Assembly (NCBI GenBank): GCA_030431825.1
Contig: JAUIIJ010000002.1
Coordinates: 124,001 to 188,000, forward strand
DNA: 64,000 bases
Direction: 5' to 3'
From: Alphaproteobacteria bacterium
GTDB taxonomy: Bacteria; Pseudomonadota; Alphaproteobacteria; Rhodobacterales; Rhodobacteraceae
The position numbers and the translations under genes were made by a program. This document shows positions 1 to 9,230 of the stretch, piece after piece. Under the pieces are notes generated by a model, which worked only from the letters and a program-made list of their open reading frames with translations, searched no databases and had not been told where the DNA came from. Within the stretch, counting starts at the first letter, position 1, and every line of letters begins with the position of its first letter.

Positions 1-361
1 AAAGGCCGGACTGAATTTCATCCGGCTGGCAACGCCGACAACCGATGACAAGCGACTGCCAAGAGTCCTGCAGAACACGTCGGGCTTTGTCTATTATGTT
101 TCGATCACCGGGATCACCGGCGCCGCGGAGGCCGAAGCTGTCGATGTCGGCCCCGAAGTGGCCCGTATCAAGTCACAGACAGACCTGCCGGTCATCGTCG
201 GCTTTGGCATCAAGACCCCCGAAAGCTCGCGGGCGATCGCAGAGGTTGCCGATGGCGCGGTGGTGGGGTCCGCGATTGTTGCCAGGATCGGTGATGGCGC
301 ACCGGTTGCCGATGTGCTCACCTTCGTGAAATCGCTGGCGGACGGCGCACATAGCGCCTGA
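1..361 (+). CDS. trpA: Tryptophan synthase alpha subunit, C-terminal part (5' truncated by window)
   Basis: The frame is open from base 2 and ends at 361, giving about the last 119 residues of TrpA. This subunit cleaves indole-3-glycerol phosphate to indole and glyceraldehyde 3-phosphate in the last step of tryptophan synthesis. Visible family features are the [11 protein letters not shown] stretch (the GVTG-type segment), then [13 protein letters not shown] and [11 protein letters not shown], the phosphate-binding loops at the end of the TIM barrel. The start lies outside the window, so operon context such as trpB cannot be judged. The following lldD starts 75 bp downstream on the same strand. 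Confidence 0.95.
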   Translation, partial: KAGLNFIRLATPTTDDKRLPRVLQNTSGFVYYVSITGITGAAEAEAVDVGPEVARIKSQTDLPVIVGFGIKTPESSRAIAEVADGAVVGSAIVARIGDGAPVADVLTFVKSLADGAHSA

Positions 362-435
362 CTGCGCCTGCTGCATTGAGTTTCCCGCTTCCCCCCGCTA
401 TCGGTATCCGGAACCAGGGAAAGGATGGCTGCGCA

Positions 436-1599
436 ATGCCGGTGATCACCAATATCGACGACCTCAAACGCATCTATGAGCAGCGCGTGCCGCGCATGTT
501 CTACGACTATACCGAGAGCGGCAGTTGGACCGAGCAGACTTTTCGCGAAAACACCAGCGACTTCGCCGATATTCGCCTTCGCCAGCGGGTCGCGATCGAC
601 ATGACCGGACGCAAGACCGCGAGCCGGATGATCGGTCAGGATGTCGCGATGCCCGTGGCGCTGGCCCCGGTGGGTCTGACCGGGATGCAATGCGCAGATG
701 GCGAGATCAAGGCGGCGCGCGCCGCAGAGCTTTTCGGCGTGCCCTACACGCTGTCCACGATGTCGATCTGCTCCATCGAAGACGTCGCAGAGCATACGAC
801 CAAGCCGTTCTGGCTTCAGGTCTACACGCTCAGGGACGACGATTTCATGCAGCGACTGTTCGATCGCGCCAAGGCGGCCAAATGTTCCGCGGCGGTCATC
901 ACGGTTGACCTGCAATTGCTAGGACAACGACACAAGGATCTCAAGAACGGGCTGTCCGCTCCGCCCAAGCTGACGCTCAGGTCGATCAGCAACATGATGA
1001 CCAAGGTTCAGTGGGGCCTGGGCATGATGGGCACCAAGCGCCGCTTCTTTGGCAATATCGTGGGTCACGCCAAGGGTGTGAAGGATCCGTCCTCTCTCGG
1101 CACCTGGACAAACGAAGCGTTCGATCAGGCGCTCGACTGGGATCGCATTCGCGAATTCCGCAAGATGTGGGACGGCCCGCTGATCATCAAGGGAATTCTC
1201 GATGCCCGCGACGCGCGCGAGGCGCTGAATGTAGGAGCCGATGCCATCGTCGTCTCCAATCACGGCGGTCGCCAACTGGATGGCGCGCTCAGCTCGATCC
1301 GGGTGCTCGAAGACATTGTCGAGGCGGTTGGGGACAAGATCGAGGTGCACCTCGACAGCGGCATCCGGTCTGGCCAGGACGTGCTCAAGGCGCTCGCAAT
1401 GGGGGCCAAGGGAACCTATATCGGCCGCGCCTATATCTACGGTCTCGGCGCGATGGGGCAGGATGGCGTGACCAAGGCGCTTGAGGTGATCCGCAACGAG
1501 CTTGATCTGTCCATGGGGTTGTGCGGCGTCACCGACGTAACCAAACTCAACCGGGATCATCTGCTGATACCGCGTGATTTTGCTGGCAACTGGGCCTGA
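436..1599 (+). CDS. lldD: FMN-dependent L-lactate dehydrogenase / alpha-hydroxy acid dehydrogenase
   Basis: 387-residue member of the FMN-dependent alpha-hydroxy acid dehydrogenase family, the usual length for LldD. It oxidises L-lactate (or a related 2-hydroxy acid) to the keto acid and passes electrons to the respiratory chain. Visible are the flavin-contacting Lys252 in LIIKGIL, the catalytic His276/Arg279 segment SNHGGRQLDGA, and the C-terminal FMN-phosphate loop around DSGIRSGQD and IGRAYIYG. The ATG at 436 was chosen over an in-frame ATG at 376 because a purine-rich GGAAAGGA lies about 10 bp upstream and the protein then starts like family members (MPVITNIDDLK). The substrate could be another 2-hydroxy acid; no lactate permease is adjacent. 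Confidence 0.88.
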   Translation: MPVITNIDDLKRIYEQRVPRMFYDYTESGSWTEQTFRENTSDFADIRLRQRVAIDMTGRKTASRMIGQDVAMPVALAPVGLTGMQCADGEIKAARAAELFGVPYTLSTMSICSIEDVAEHTTKPFWLQVYTLRDDDFMQRLFDRAKAAKCSAAVITVDLQLLGQRHKDLKNGLSAPPKLTLRSISNMMTKVQWGLGMMGTKRRFFGNIVGHAKGVKDPSSLGTWTNEAFDQALDWDRIREFRKMWDGPLIIKGILDARDAREALNVGADAIVVSNHGGRQLDGALSSIRVLEDIVEAVGDKIEVHLDSGIRSGQDVLKALAMGAKGTYIGRAYIYGLGAMGQDGVTKALEVIRNELDLSMGLCGVTDVTKLNRDHLLIPRDFAGNWA

Positions 1600-1735
1600 C
1601 CGGGCGCAAATTTCCTGAAGCGGTCTGCGACGCAACCGGAACGACGCGGGACAGGTGGCAACAAACTCAGTGGTCTTAACGATGCGTTAGCCATCGCGGC
1701 ATAGCGTGAGTCGGGTCTGCTGAAAGGAAACCACC

Positions 1736-2455
1736 ATGGACGATTTTGACCCGTTCGCCGCACCCCCGCGTGTGCCGACCGCCAACCGGCCGCTGTTGGG
1801 CCTGACCATTCTCGTTGTCGAAGACAGCCGCTTTGCCTGTGAGGCCATGCGCCTGCTGTGCCTGCGCAGCGGTGCCCGCATTCGCCGGGCCGACTGCCTG
1901 CGATCCGCGCGCAGACATTTGCAGGTTTATCGCCCGTCGGTGGTGGTTGCCGACCTGGGGCTGCCCGATGGGTCAGGAGTCGATCTCATCGGGGAACTGG
2001 CAGATGCCGTGCCGCGTGTTCCGGTCATCCTCGGAACCTCGGGCGATGATCACGGCGAGGATGCGGCCCTCGCCGCGGGTGCCGACGGTTTCCTGGCCAA
2101 GCCGGTCACGTCGCTGGCCACGTTTCAGCAAGCGGTCTTGTCCCGCCTGCCCGCCGATCAGCAACCGCATGGCCCGCGCCCGCTGCGCGATGAAGTGATC
2201 GAGCCGGACCAGATGGCGTTTCACGACGATATGGCGCATGTCGCCGATGTTCTGAACGCGATGGCTGGCGACAAGGTGCTGGATTATCTCGCGCAGTTTG
2301 TCGGCGGGGTCGCGCGCAGCGCACAGGACGCAACGCTCGCCAGGGCGGCGGCATCGCTCGCCGCATCGCGCAAATGCGGCGGCCCGGTCGCAACCGACAT
2401 GGCCCGCATCGCCGGGCTGGTACAAGAGCGTCTGGAACAGAAGCGCGCCATCTGA
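1736..2455 (+). CDS. Response regulator with N-terminal receiver domain
   Basis: 239 residues. A receiver domain covers about residues 24-140. It has the acidic pair Glu29/Asp30, the phospho-acceptor Asp73 in VADLGLPDGSG, Thr101/Ser102, and Lys122 in FLAKP. The C-terminal 90 residues are mostly helical and alanine-rich and match no DNA-binding or output domain I recognise, so it may act by protein-protein contact like single-domain regulators. A good AAAGGA ribosome site precedes the ATG. No histidine kinase is adjacent, so the cognate partner is unknown and it is probably an orphan regulator. Orthologues of this layout are familiar in roseobacters but I cannot name one. Confidence 0.8.
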   Translation: MDDFDPFAAPPRVPTANRPLLGLTILVVEDSRFACEAMRLLCLRSGARIRRADCLRSARRHLQVYRPSVVVADLGLPDGSGVDLIGELADAVPRVPVILGTSGDDHGEDAALAAGADGFLAKPVTSLATFQQAVLSRLPADQQPHGPRPLRDEVIEPDQMAFHDDMAHVADVLNAMAGDKVLDYLAQFVGGVARSAQDATLARAAASLAASRKCGGPVATDMARIAGLVQERLEQKRAI

Positions 2456-2486
2456 ACGCGCGACATCCCATCCTTGTCGGACGATG

Positions 2487-3659
2487 CTAACGCAATAACC
2501 CCGGATCACCGGCCATATCCAGCCCGGGAAACACAATACGTTCCAAGGTGCCGCGATCCAGGCCGGCCAGCCCGCGCATCAGCCATGCGGCAGGTGCTCT
2601 GACATCCCCCGTCGGCATCAGATCGCGCCGGTCATAGAGATCCGCCTCGTCGAGCCCCGGCCAGTCGCCGAAAACCCGTCCACCCCGGATCGCACCTCCG
2701 GCAAGCAACATCGCGCCACCCGTGCCGTGATCGGTGCCGCCCGTCCCGTTGAGCCGTACGGTCCTGCCGAATTCGGTCATCGCCACGATCGCGGTTTTGC
2801 TCCAGATGCCCGGGCCGACCCCCGACTGCAACGTCAGGATCGTTTCAGAAAGCCGTTCAAGTGCACGCCTGATATTGCGGCTTTGCTGGCGATGCGTGTC
2901 CCAGCCGTTGATCGAAAACGAGGCAACTCTTGTCTCGCCGCGCAGCTGCTCTGCGGCGAACTCGGCGACCTTGACATGCGGCTTGCCACGTTCGCCGCCG
3001 GCACCGGAGCCTGACAGCATCATCGCCTCGCCAAGCGCAGCGTGAAATGCCGGGTCCTGCTGCATCACCAATTCGGCAAGCTGCATCGCCTGAGGACTGA
3101 TGACGAGGTCCGCGTCCGGGGCCCAATCCGCCACGGCGACCGGCCCGTCGAGCAGTTTCATTTCGCCATATCCGATCGCGAAGGCGGTGCGCGGCTCGAC
3201 CCCCGGCAACTGCCCAAGCATCCGGTTCAGCCAGCCATCACGCGCGCCAGCCAGAGACGATGTTCCCGCTTCGAGCAGGTCCTGGCCGTCGAAATGGCTC
3301 CTTTTGTCGCGATAGGGGGTGGACACCGCGTGGACAAAACCCAGTTCCTCTCGTTGCCAGAGCGGCATCAGGGGGGCGAGCGCGGGATTGAGCGCGAAGA
3401 AGCCGTCAAGATCCAGCCGCTCGCCCTCGTCCGCTCCGTCCTGCCCGCCGCGCAGCGCCGCGAATTCGGGCGCGCCGTAGGGTCGAACCACGTCCAGCCC
3501 GTCCATGCCCCCGCGCAGCACGATCACGACGAGCCGCGTGTCCCACGGGGCCGCCGCAAAACTGACCGGGGTGAGCAACGGGCTGGCCGCAAGTGAGCAG
3601 CCGATCACTGCGGATTGGCCCAGGAACCTGCGACGGGTCAACTTCGGTTCGGGTGACAT
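2487..3659 (-). CDS. DUF1501 family protein, Tat-exported
   Basis: 390 residues with a twin-arginine signal (KLTRRRFLGQSAV) and a hydrophobic stretch ending near an AAP site, so it is probably exported folded to the periplasm. The body matches the DUF1501 family, which is sulfatase-like in fold: VVIVLRGGMDGLDVV near the N-terminus, SHFDGQDLLEAG in the middle, and AIVAMTEFGRTVRLNGTGGTDHG towards the end. The ATG at 3659 is preferred over a GTG two codons upstream because AGGAGA lies 6 bp before it. It begins 10 bp after the DUF1800 gene, and the two families commonly occur as a pair. The biochemical role of the pair is not established. Confidence 0.85.
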   Translation of the reverse strand: MSPEPKLTRRRFLGQSAVIGCSLAASPLLTPVSFAAAPWDTRLVVIVLRGGMDGLDVVRPYGAPEFAALRGGQDGADEGERLDLDGFFALNPALAPLMPLWQREELGFVHAVSTPYRDKRSHFDGQDLLEAGTSSLAGARDGWLNRMLGQLPGVEPRTAFAIGYGEMKLLDGPVAVADWAPDADLVISPQAMQLAELVMQQDPAFHAALGEAMMLSGSGAGGERGKPHVKVAEFAAEQLRGETRVASFSINGWDTHRQQSRNIRRALERLSETILTLQSGVGPGIWSKTAIVAMTEFGRTVRLNGTGGTDHGTGGAMLLAGGAIRGGRVFGDWPGLDEADLYDRRDLMPTGDVRAPAAWLMRGLAGLDRGTLERIVFPGLDMAGDPGLLR

Positions 3660-3669
3660 CGACACTCTC

Positions 3670-5061
3670 CTATCGGCGCTGAAACGCGGGGGAACTCAGG
3701 ATCAGACCGATCGCATCCGACCGGCTCTCGGCCGCGCGCGCGGCAAAACGAACCGGTTCGGTGGCGAACGGGCCCAGCGCTGTTTCCACGAATTTGCCCG
3801 GCTCTGGCAGTGCCGGGCGCAGGAAAGCCGGCGCAGACACCGCCCAGCGCAGTCGCGCGGACAACCCCTGGGGCGTGATCCATGCCTCGTCCTCTTCGGC
3901 CCAGCCATCCGGCCCGCTGGGTTTCAGCAAGGGTTGTCCCATTTCGGCCAGCGGGTTCAACAGCGTCCGGCGCAACTGGCGCGGCGTCAGCTTTTTCATG
4001 TCCTGCGACGTTACCGCGAGAGCCCGACAGCTTGAAGCGATGAGATCGAAAGGAGGTTTGACATTGCCGGTCTGTTCCCCCCAGCTCGCCGGGTGTTCCA
4101 GCAGCGCGGCATAGACCTGTTCGAGATCGCCCCCGCTGCTTTCAAAGCGCGCGGCGACATGGTCCACAAGTGCCGGGTCCGGGGTATCAGATACGAAATG
4201 CACAGCGAGTTTCCAGGCGATGTGCCGCGCGGTCGCCGGATGCGCCGCAATGTCATTCAGCGCGTCGATCACCGGCCCGATGCCGCGCTCGCCGGCGCCA
4301 TAGCGCACGCCCAGAACGGTTTCCGCGCCCGGTTCGGCAAAGCCGTTGCGAAAGATGAATGTGCCGTCGGTCTTGTAGCTCAGCCCGGTGAACAGCTCGG
4401 CCAACTGGCGCACATCGTTCTGATTATAGGGTCCGTCCACGCCCAGCGTGTGCAGTTCCAGCACCTCGCGCGCGAGGTTTTCGTTCAGCCCACCCAACCG
4501 CTCGGCCCGTTTGGCCGCGACGCTGTCCGGCCCGACCGAATAGGATTGATCCAGGAAATGCAGCATCAGCGGATGCGTGACCGCCGCAATCAGCAAGTCG
4601 CCAAAACGCCCGTTCACGTTCGGCCGGATCGCTTCCTCGATATAGGGAAAGGTCGCCGACACCATGATGGGGTTCTTGCCCCTGGCAGTAAAATGATCGG
4701 CCCAGAACATTGCAAGCCGCTCGCGCAGCGGTACATGGGTCTGGCTCCACCGCAACAGCGTCTTGACATACCATTCCCGGTTCTGACCGGCGAGCGTTTT
4801 TCCCATCGTCCTGAGCTCATCGCGCGCGGCAACGGCGCGTTTGGTCTTGCCCTGTTTCCGCGCCGTCTTGATCTCGCGCCGCAGGCGCGCCGCCGCCTCG
4901 AGGTTGCGCCCGTATATGGAAAAGGGCTCGATCGGGAAACGCTTCGCGATCTCGTCCGGCTCTCGCAGGCCCGCCAGCAACCGATCCGGACCCAAAGCCG
5001 GCAGGTCCGGCGACAGCCCGCATCCGAAACGCATGGAAGCCTGTTCAGTGGATAGAGTCAC
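3670..5061 (-). CDS. DUF1800 family protein
   Basis: 463 residues, first gene of the DUF1800-DUF1501 pair. Family hallmarks visible are the N-terminal RFGCGLSPD segment, the LRERLAMFWADHFT block, and NENLAREVLELHTLGVDGPYNQ with ELFTGLSY. The function is unknown; the pair is predicted to act together at the cell envelope, but this protein shows no clear signal peptide. The start is uncertain. GTG at 5061 has AGGTG about 9 bp upstream, while an in-frame TTG at 5085 would add eight residues and lacks a ribosome site. Translation is followed closely by the DUF1501 gene, suggesting one transcript. Confidence 0.83.
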   Translation of the reverse strand: MTLSTEQASMRFGCGLSPDLPALGPDRLLAGLREPDEIAKRFPIEPFSIYGRNLEAAARLRREIKTARKQGKTKRAVAARDELRTMGKTLAGQNREWYVKTLLRWSQTHVPLRERLAMFWADHFTARGKNPIMVSATFPYIEEAIRPNVNGRFGDLLIAAVTHPLMLHFLDQSYSVGPDSVAAKRAERLGGLNENLAREVLELHTLGVDGPYNQNDVRQLAELFTGLSYKTDGTFIFRNGFAEPGAETVLGVRYGAGERGIGPVIDALNDIAAHPATARHIAWKLAVHFVSDTPDPALVDHVAARFESSGGDLEQVYAALLEHPASWGEQTGNVKPPFDLIASSCRALAVTSQDMKKLTPRQLRRTLLNPLAEMGQPLLKPSGPDGWAEEDEAWITPQGLSARLRWAVSAPAFLRPALPEPGKFVETALGPFATEPVRFAARAAESRSDAIGLILSSPAFQRR

Positions 5062-5218
5062 GGAAGGACACCTGTGTTGGGTCAATTGCGTCGCAAGTTA
5101 CACCAAAGACTTGAAGTTTTTCATCACGGTTTCTTGTTGTACGCAACATCCCCCGGGTTCCGTCGCGATTTGCGCGAAAAGGCGCCTTTCGGGGCCAGGA
5201 ACGCCGGATGTTCAACAT

Positions 5219-5246
5219 TTGCGAAACCATCGTGTTCCCATATTGT
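5219..5246 (+). promoter_or_regulatory. Possible sigma-70 promoter for the MT-A70 methyltransferase
   Basis: TTGCGA (5219-5224), a 16-bp spacer, then TATTGT (5241-5246), each matching the consensus at four of six positions. It would start transcription about 25 bp before the ATG at 5278. No operator-like repeat was seen beside it. Placement by eye only. Confidence 0.35.
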
Positions 5247-5277
5247 TCTAGTGACAATCGCGCGGAGATCCAGCAAT

Positions 5278-5919
5278 ATGTGGGATATGACTGATAGCCC
5301 TTCACAAGATCTGTCAAATTTCCTTGGTTCGGATCGTTTCGCGACGGTGATGGCCGATCCGCCGTGGCGTTTCACCAATCGCACCGGCAAGGTTGCCCCC
5401 GAACACAAGCGGCTTGCGCGCTATCCGACGATGACGCTCGACGATATCTGCGCTCTGCCGGTGACCGACCATCTCGAAGAGCGGGCGCACTGCTATCTCT
5501 GGGTGCCGAACGCGCTCCTGCCCGAGGGGTTGCAGGTGCTCAGCGCATGGGGCTTTGATTACAAGTCAAACATCATCTGGCACAAAATCCGCAAGGATGG
5601 CGGCAGCGACGGGCGCGGCGTCGGATTCTATTTTCGCAACGTGACCGAGATCCTGCTGTTCGGGACGCGTGGCAAGAATGCACGCACGCTCGACCCCGGC
5701 CGGCGGCAGGTCAACATGATGCAGACCCGCAAACGCGAGCACTCGCGCAAACCGGATGAACAATACGAACTGATCGAAAGCTGTTCCTGGGGGCCGTATC
5801 TCGAGCTGTTCGGTCGTGGCGTGCGCGAAGGCTGGACCGTCTGGGGCAATCAGGCTGACGCCGATTACAAGCCGGGTTGGAAAACCTACGCCTACAACTC
5901 CGGGGTCGCCGCCGAATAG
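5278..5919 (+). CDS. MT-A70 family adenine-N6 DNA methyltransferase (predicted modification enzyme)
   Basis: 213 residues. The catalytic DPPW motif is at residues 27-30 (FATVMADPPWRF), and the MT-A70 signatures CYLWVPNALLPEGLQVLSAW and WHKIRKDGGSDGRG follow. The C-terminal SCSWGPYLELFGRGVREGW is the SAM-side ELFxR-type motif. It should transfer methyl from S-adenosylmethionine to adenine N6 in DNA. ATG 5278 has GGAG about 10 bp upstream; longer in-frame starts would add an unrelated N-terminus. It runs tail to tail, with a 2-bp gap, against a BglII-type endonuclease, so I infer it is the protecting methylase of a restriction-modification pair. An orphan regulatory methylase is the alternative. 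Confidence 0.85.
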   Translation: MWDMTDSPSQDLSNFLGSDRFATVMADPPWRFTNRTGKVAPEHKRLARYPTMTLDDICALPVTDHLEERAHCYLWVPNALLPEGLQVLSAWGFDYKSNIIWHKIRKDGGSDGRGVGFYFRNVTEILLFGTRGKNARTLDPGRRQVNMMQTRKREHSRKPDEQYELIESCSWGPYLELFGRGVREGWTVWGNQADADYKPGWKTYAYNSGVAAE

Positions 5920-5921
5920 CG

Positions 5922-6722
5922 CTATGGGCCCGGAAGATCTCGGCCGAACAGGTCGGGCATCCGGGCGGTCTCGGGCGCGACATCCTCGGCCGCATCCACA
6001 AGAACGCGATCCGGCAACCCCACCAGAAGCAGCGGGCACGGATTGCCGACGCCCCGCGTCACCCGCTCTTCAAGCTTGGCCCAATGGGTTGACGCCTGCC
6101 CGAATTTGCTGGCGACAAAATTCTTGGCGAACGCATCGGCAAAGGGCACACCGCGCTCGACCTGCCGGGCAACGGCATCACGTTGCGCCCGCGTCCGCTC
6201 GGTGATGCCAAGCCGCTCCAGATGCTCCTCGCTGTCCAGCCCCTGCGCCCTGAGCCAGCCGGTGATACGCCACAGAAACGTCTCCTGCATCGATGCGCCG
6301 CGCGTGACGATGATGCCGACCGAAATCGCCGAGAGGCCATGCAGCCGCTGGAAGTTTTCCAGATCACGGTCAAAGAACGGATCCTTGTTGTTCCACTCGA
6401 TCTCGAGCGCAAGGGTGCCATTTCCCGCGAACCGCACATGGTCCACCTCGTGGCTCACCCCGGCGCGGGTGTAGCCGTCAACAATGGTTTCGACGGAAAA
6501 ATGATGTTTGCGCCAGCCGCCGGCATCCAGCGCGCGGCGCAGCCGCTGCGTCTGGCCGCTTTCACCACCGCCGCCGCCGATCAATTCCTTGATGTGAATA
6601 CGAAACTCGGCCAGCCGGGCCACCAGCCCGGCCAGGTCATCGGCAAAATCGAACGACAGGATGGCGTCCGCATGGTTGCGCGTCGCGATGTCAAATCCCA
6701 GATCGCGCAACCGGTCCAGCAT
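5922..6722 (-). CDS. BglII/BstYI-family type II restriction endonuclease (predicted)
   Basis: 266 residues. The core EVDHVRFAGNGTLALEIEW followed by NNKDPFFDRDLENF (residues 92-124) matches the BglII/BstYI endonuclease family; Asp94, Glu107 and Glu109 are the likely metal ligands of the PD-(D/E)XK-type site. Downstream, VGIIVTRG and GNPCPLLLVGLPDRVL are further family segments. A strong GGAGG (6727-6731) lies inside the aspS 3' end, 5 bp before the ATG, and the ATG shares one base with the aspS stop (TGATG), so expression should follow aspS transcription. It converges on the MT-A70 methylase. The target is not readable from sequence; BstYI and BglII cut around GATC cores. Confidence 0.8.
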   Translation of the reverse strand: MLDRLRDLGFDIATRNHADAILSFDFADDLAGLVARLAEFRIHIKELIGGGGGESGQTQRLRRALDAGGWRKHHFSVETIVDGYTRAGVSHEVDHVRFAGNGTLALEIEWNNKDPFFDRDLENFQRLHGLSAISVGIIVTRGASMQETFLWRITGWLRAQGLDSEEHLERLGITERTRAQRDAVARQVERGVPFADAFAKNFVASKFGQASTHWAKLEERVTRGVGNPCPLLLVGLPDRVLVDAAEDVAPETARMPDLFGRDLPGP

Positions 6723-8500
6723 CAGTCCTCCTGCGGGATCACCCGAAGGCCCAGTTCCATCAGTTGATCGCTGGTCGGATCGCTGGGGGCGTTCATCATC
6801 AGGTCTTCGGCCCGCTGGTTCATCGGGAACATGATGACCTCGCGGATGTTCGCCGTATCGGCGAGCAGCATCACGATGCGGTCGATCCCTGCGGCACAGC
6901 CCCCGTGCGGCGGGGCACCATACTGGAACGCATTGACCATGCCGCCAAAGCGTTTCTCGACCTCATCCCTGCCATATCCGGCAATTTCAAACGCCTTGAA
7001 CATGATCTCGGGCTTGTGGTTCCGGATTGCGCCGCTGACCAGTTCGTAACCGTTGCAGGACAGGTCATACTGATAGCCCAGCACCTTGAGCGGATCACCC
7101 TCCAGCGCCGCCATCCCGCCCTGCGGCATCGAGAACGGGTTGTGCTCAAAGTCAATCTTGCCGGTTTCCTCATCCTGTTCGTAGATCGGAAAATCGACGA
7201 TCCAGGCAAAGGCAAATCGGTTTTTCTCGGTAAGGCCGAGTTCCTCGCCGATCACATCCCGCGCCTTGCCCGCAACCTTTTCGAACGTCCTGGGCTTGCC
7301 GCCGAGAAAGAACGCCGCGTCGCCAACGCCCAGACCCAGTTGCTGGCGGATCGCCTCGGTCCGTTCGGGGCCGATATTCTTGGCCAGCGGGCCGGCGGCC
7401 TCCATCCCGTTCCCTTGATCGCGCCAGAAGATATAGCCCATGCCCGGCAGGCCCTCTTTCTGGGCAAATGCGTTCATCCGGTCGCAGAACTTGCGCGACC
7501 CGCCGGTCGGCGCGGGAATGGCGCGGATCTCCGTGCCCTCCTGTTCCAGCAGCTTGGCAAAGATCGCGAAACCGGAACCTGCGAAATGTTCGGAGACCAC
7601 CTGCATCTTGATCGGGTTGCGCAGGTCGGGCTTGTCGGTGCCGTACCACAACGCCGCGTCGCGATAGGAAATCTGCGGCCATTCGGTATCGACGCTGGCC
7701 CCCTTGCCGAATTCCTCGAACACGCCCTGCAACACCGGCTGGATCGTGTCGAACACGTCCTGCTGGGTGACAAAGGACATCTCGAGGTCGAGCTGATAGA
7801 AATCGGTGGGCGACCGGTCGGCGCGCGGGTCTTCGTCGCGAAAACAGGGCGCGATCTGGAAATACTTGTCGAACCCGCTGACCATGATCAGCTGCTTGAA
7901 CTGCTGCGGTGCCTGCGGCAGTGCGTAGAACTTGCCCGGATGCAGGCGGCTGGGCACCAGAAAATCGCGGGCGCCCTCGGGGCTGGATGCCGTGATGATC
8001 GGCGTCTGATATTCGCGAAACCCCTTGTCCCACATGCGGCGGCGCATGCTGGCCACGACGTCGGAGCGCAGCGTCATGCTCGACTGCATGGCGTCGCGGC
8101 GCAGATCGAGATAGCGATAGCGCAGGCGGGTTTCTTCAGGATACTCCTGATCCCCGAACACCATCAGCGGCAGTTCCGCCGCCGCACCGAGCACTTCGAG
8201 CTCGCGCACGTAGACTTCGATTTCACCGGTCGGCAACTTGGGATTGACCAGATCGGCAGCACGCGCCTTGACCGCGCCGTCGATGCGAATGCACCACTCG
8301 CTGCGCACCTTTTCCAGTTCGGCAAAGGCCGGGCTGTCGCCGTCGCACAGGATTTGCGTCACGCCATAATGGTCGCGCAGGTCGATGAACAGAACCCCGC
8401 CATGATCCCGGACCCGATGGACCCAGCCGGACAGGCGGACGGAATCGCCGACATTGGCGGCAGTCAGATCGGCGCAGGTATGGCTGCGATAGGCGTGCAT
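6722..8500 (-). CDS. aspS: Aspartyl-tRNA synthetase
   Basis: 592 residues, normal for bacterial AspRS. It charges tRNA-Asp (and in many alphaproteobacteria also tRNA-Asn) with aspartate. The N-terminal OB-fold anticodon-binding domain contains [22 protein letters not shown]. Class II motif 2 is [19 protein letters not shown] and motif 3 is [15 protein letters not shown]; the bacterial GAD insert lies between them. Its stop codon overlaps the endonuclease start. Upstream, pabC ends 65 bp away and the gap holds a hairpin. Whether the enzyme is discriminating cannot be decided here; no gatCAB genes are in the window. Confidence 0.97.
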   Translation of the reverse strand: MHAYRSHTCADLTAANVGDSVRLSGWVHRVRDHGGVLFIDLRDHYGVTQILCDGDSPAFAELEKVRSEWCIRIDGAVKARAADLVNPKLPTGEIEVYVRELEVLGAAAELPLMVFGDQEYPEETRLRYRYLDLRRDAMQSSMTLRSDVVASMRRRMWDKGFREYQTPIITASSPEGARDFLVPSRLHPGKFYALPQAPQQFKQLIMVSGFDKYFQIAPCFRDEDPRADRSPTDFYQLDLEMSFVTQQDVFDTIQPVLQGVFEEFGKGASVDTEWPQISYRDAALWYGTDKPDLRNPIKMQVVSEHFAGSGFAIFAKLLEQEGTEIRAIPAPTGGSRKFCDRMNAFAQKEGLPGMGYIFWRDQGNGMEAAGPLAKNIGPERTEAIRQQLGLGVGDAAFFLGGKPRTFEKVAGKARDVIGEELGLTEKNRFAFAWIVDFPIYEQDEETGKIDFEHNPFSMPQGGMAALEGDPLKVLGYQYDLSCNGYELVSGAIRNHKPEIMFKAFEIAGYGRDEVEKRFGGMVNAFQYGAPPHGGCAAGIDRIVMLLADTANIREVIMFPMNQRAEDLMMNAPSDPTSDQLMELGLRVIPQED

Positions 8501-8523
8501 GGGATATGCCTCGTTTTGGCTGG

Positions 8524-8563
8524 TTTGTGGCGTCGCGCCGGTACACAGGGCTGCGCCACAAAA
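8524..8563. repeat. Inverted repeat (hairpin) between pabC and aspS
   Basis: TTTGTGGCG (8524-8532) and CGCCACAAA (8554-8562) form a perfect 9-bp stem with a 21-nt loop. On the minus strand it follows pabC and precedes aspS by about 24 bp. No U-run follows the stem in that direction, so it is not a typical intrinsic terminator; an mRNA-processing or leader structure is possible. Confidence 0.5.
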
Positions 8564-8564
8564 G

Positions 8565-9230
8565 TCAAGCCGTGTTGGCCCCGTCCGTGACCTGAAACCG
8601 CGCCGGTATCAGCCCGCGCAACGCATTTCCGACCCAGATCGCCTCTGCCCGGTGCAGATCGGGCATGCGCAGCACCTGTTCCCGCCATTCGCCGCCGGCC
8701 AGCAACCGCCCGCGCAGCACGCCCGGCAAAACCCCGCAGGCTTGCGGTGGCGTGACCTGCCGCCCATCGTCAAGGCGCACGAAGAGATTGGTGATTGTCC
8801 CCTCGCAGAGTTCGCCGCGCCGGTTCAGAAAGATCAGCTCGTGCACTCCGTCGGGCAGCGCCGCGCGGGCGCGGTCGTAAAGATGCCTGTTCGTGCTCTT
8901 GTGCCGCAACCACGGATCGTCCGGATCGAGCCGCTCCGATGCCAGGGCGAGCGTCCAGAGCGGCGCATGCGCAGAAATGTCCGTGTGGGTCACTTCAAAT
9001 CCGCCATCCAGCCCCAGCGTCAGCCGACACCGCTGTGGCCGATCCCCCGAAACCGTCGCCAGACGCCGCATCGCCACGATCCGGTCAAACGGAATGTTCA
9101 ATGCCCGTGCAGACCGCGCCATCCGGTCCAGATGTGCGTCCGCATCGGCATGCCCTGCGTCGGGACACCATGCGAGCGTTTCGATCAGGCGCGTATCGGT
9201 TGGGATATCGCCGAGAACCGGGCTTTCCAT
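8565..9230 (-). CDS. pabC: Aminotransferase class IV, probable 4-amino-4-deoxychorismate lyase
   Basis: 221 residues of the fold-type IV PLP enzymes. [21 protein letters not shown] is the family segment with the Glu that contacts the cofactor, followed by [18 protein letters not shown]. It would convert aminodeoxychorismate to p-aminobenzoate and pyruvate for folate synthesis. Its 5' end overlaps pabB by 46 bp, so the two are translationally coupled, which supports this assignment over a branched-chain or D-amino-acid transaminase. Some roseobacter annotations leave it simply as class IV aminotransferase. Confidence 0.8.
   Translation of the reverse strand: MESPVLGDIPTDTRLIETLAWCPDAGHADADAHLDRMARSARALNIPFDRIVAMRRLATVSGDRPQRCRLTLGLDGGFEVTHTDISAHAPLWTLALASERLDPDDPWLRHKSTNRHLYDRARAALPDGVHELIFLNRRGELCEGTITNLFVRLDDGRQVTPPQACGVLPGVLRGRLLAGGEWREQVLRMPDLHRAEAIWVGNALRGLIPARFQVTDGANTA

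Noticed and set aside
8524-8563. Hairpin before aspS as an intrinsic terminator of pabBC
   Set aside because: The stem is good but no U-run follows it on the minus strand, so it is listed only as an inverted repeat.
6764-8590. Plus-strand open frame of 608 codons opposite aspS
   Set aside because: Antisense to aspS with no recognisable motif; codon pattern is that of a shadow frame.
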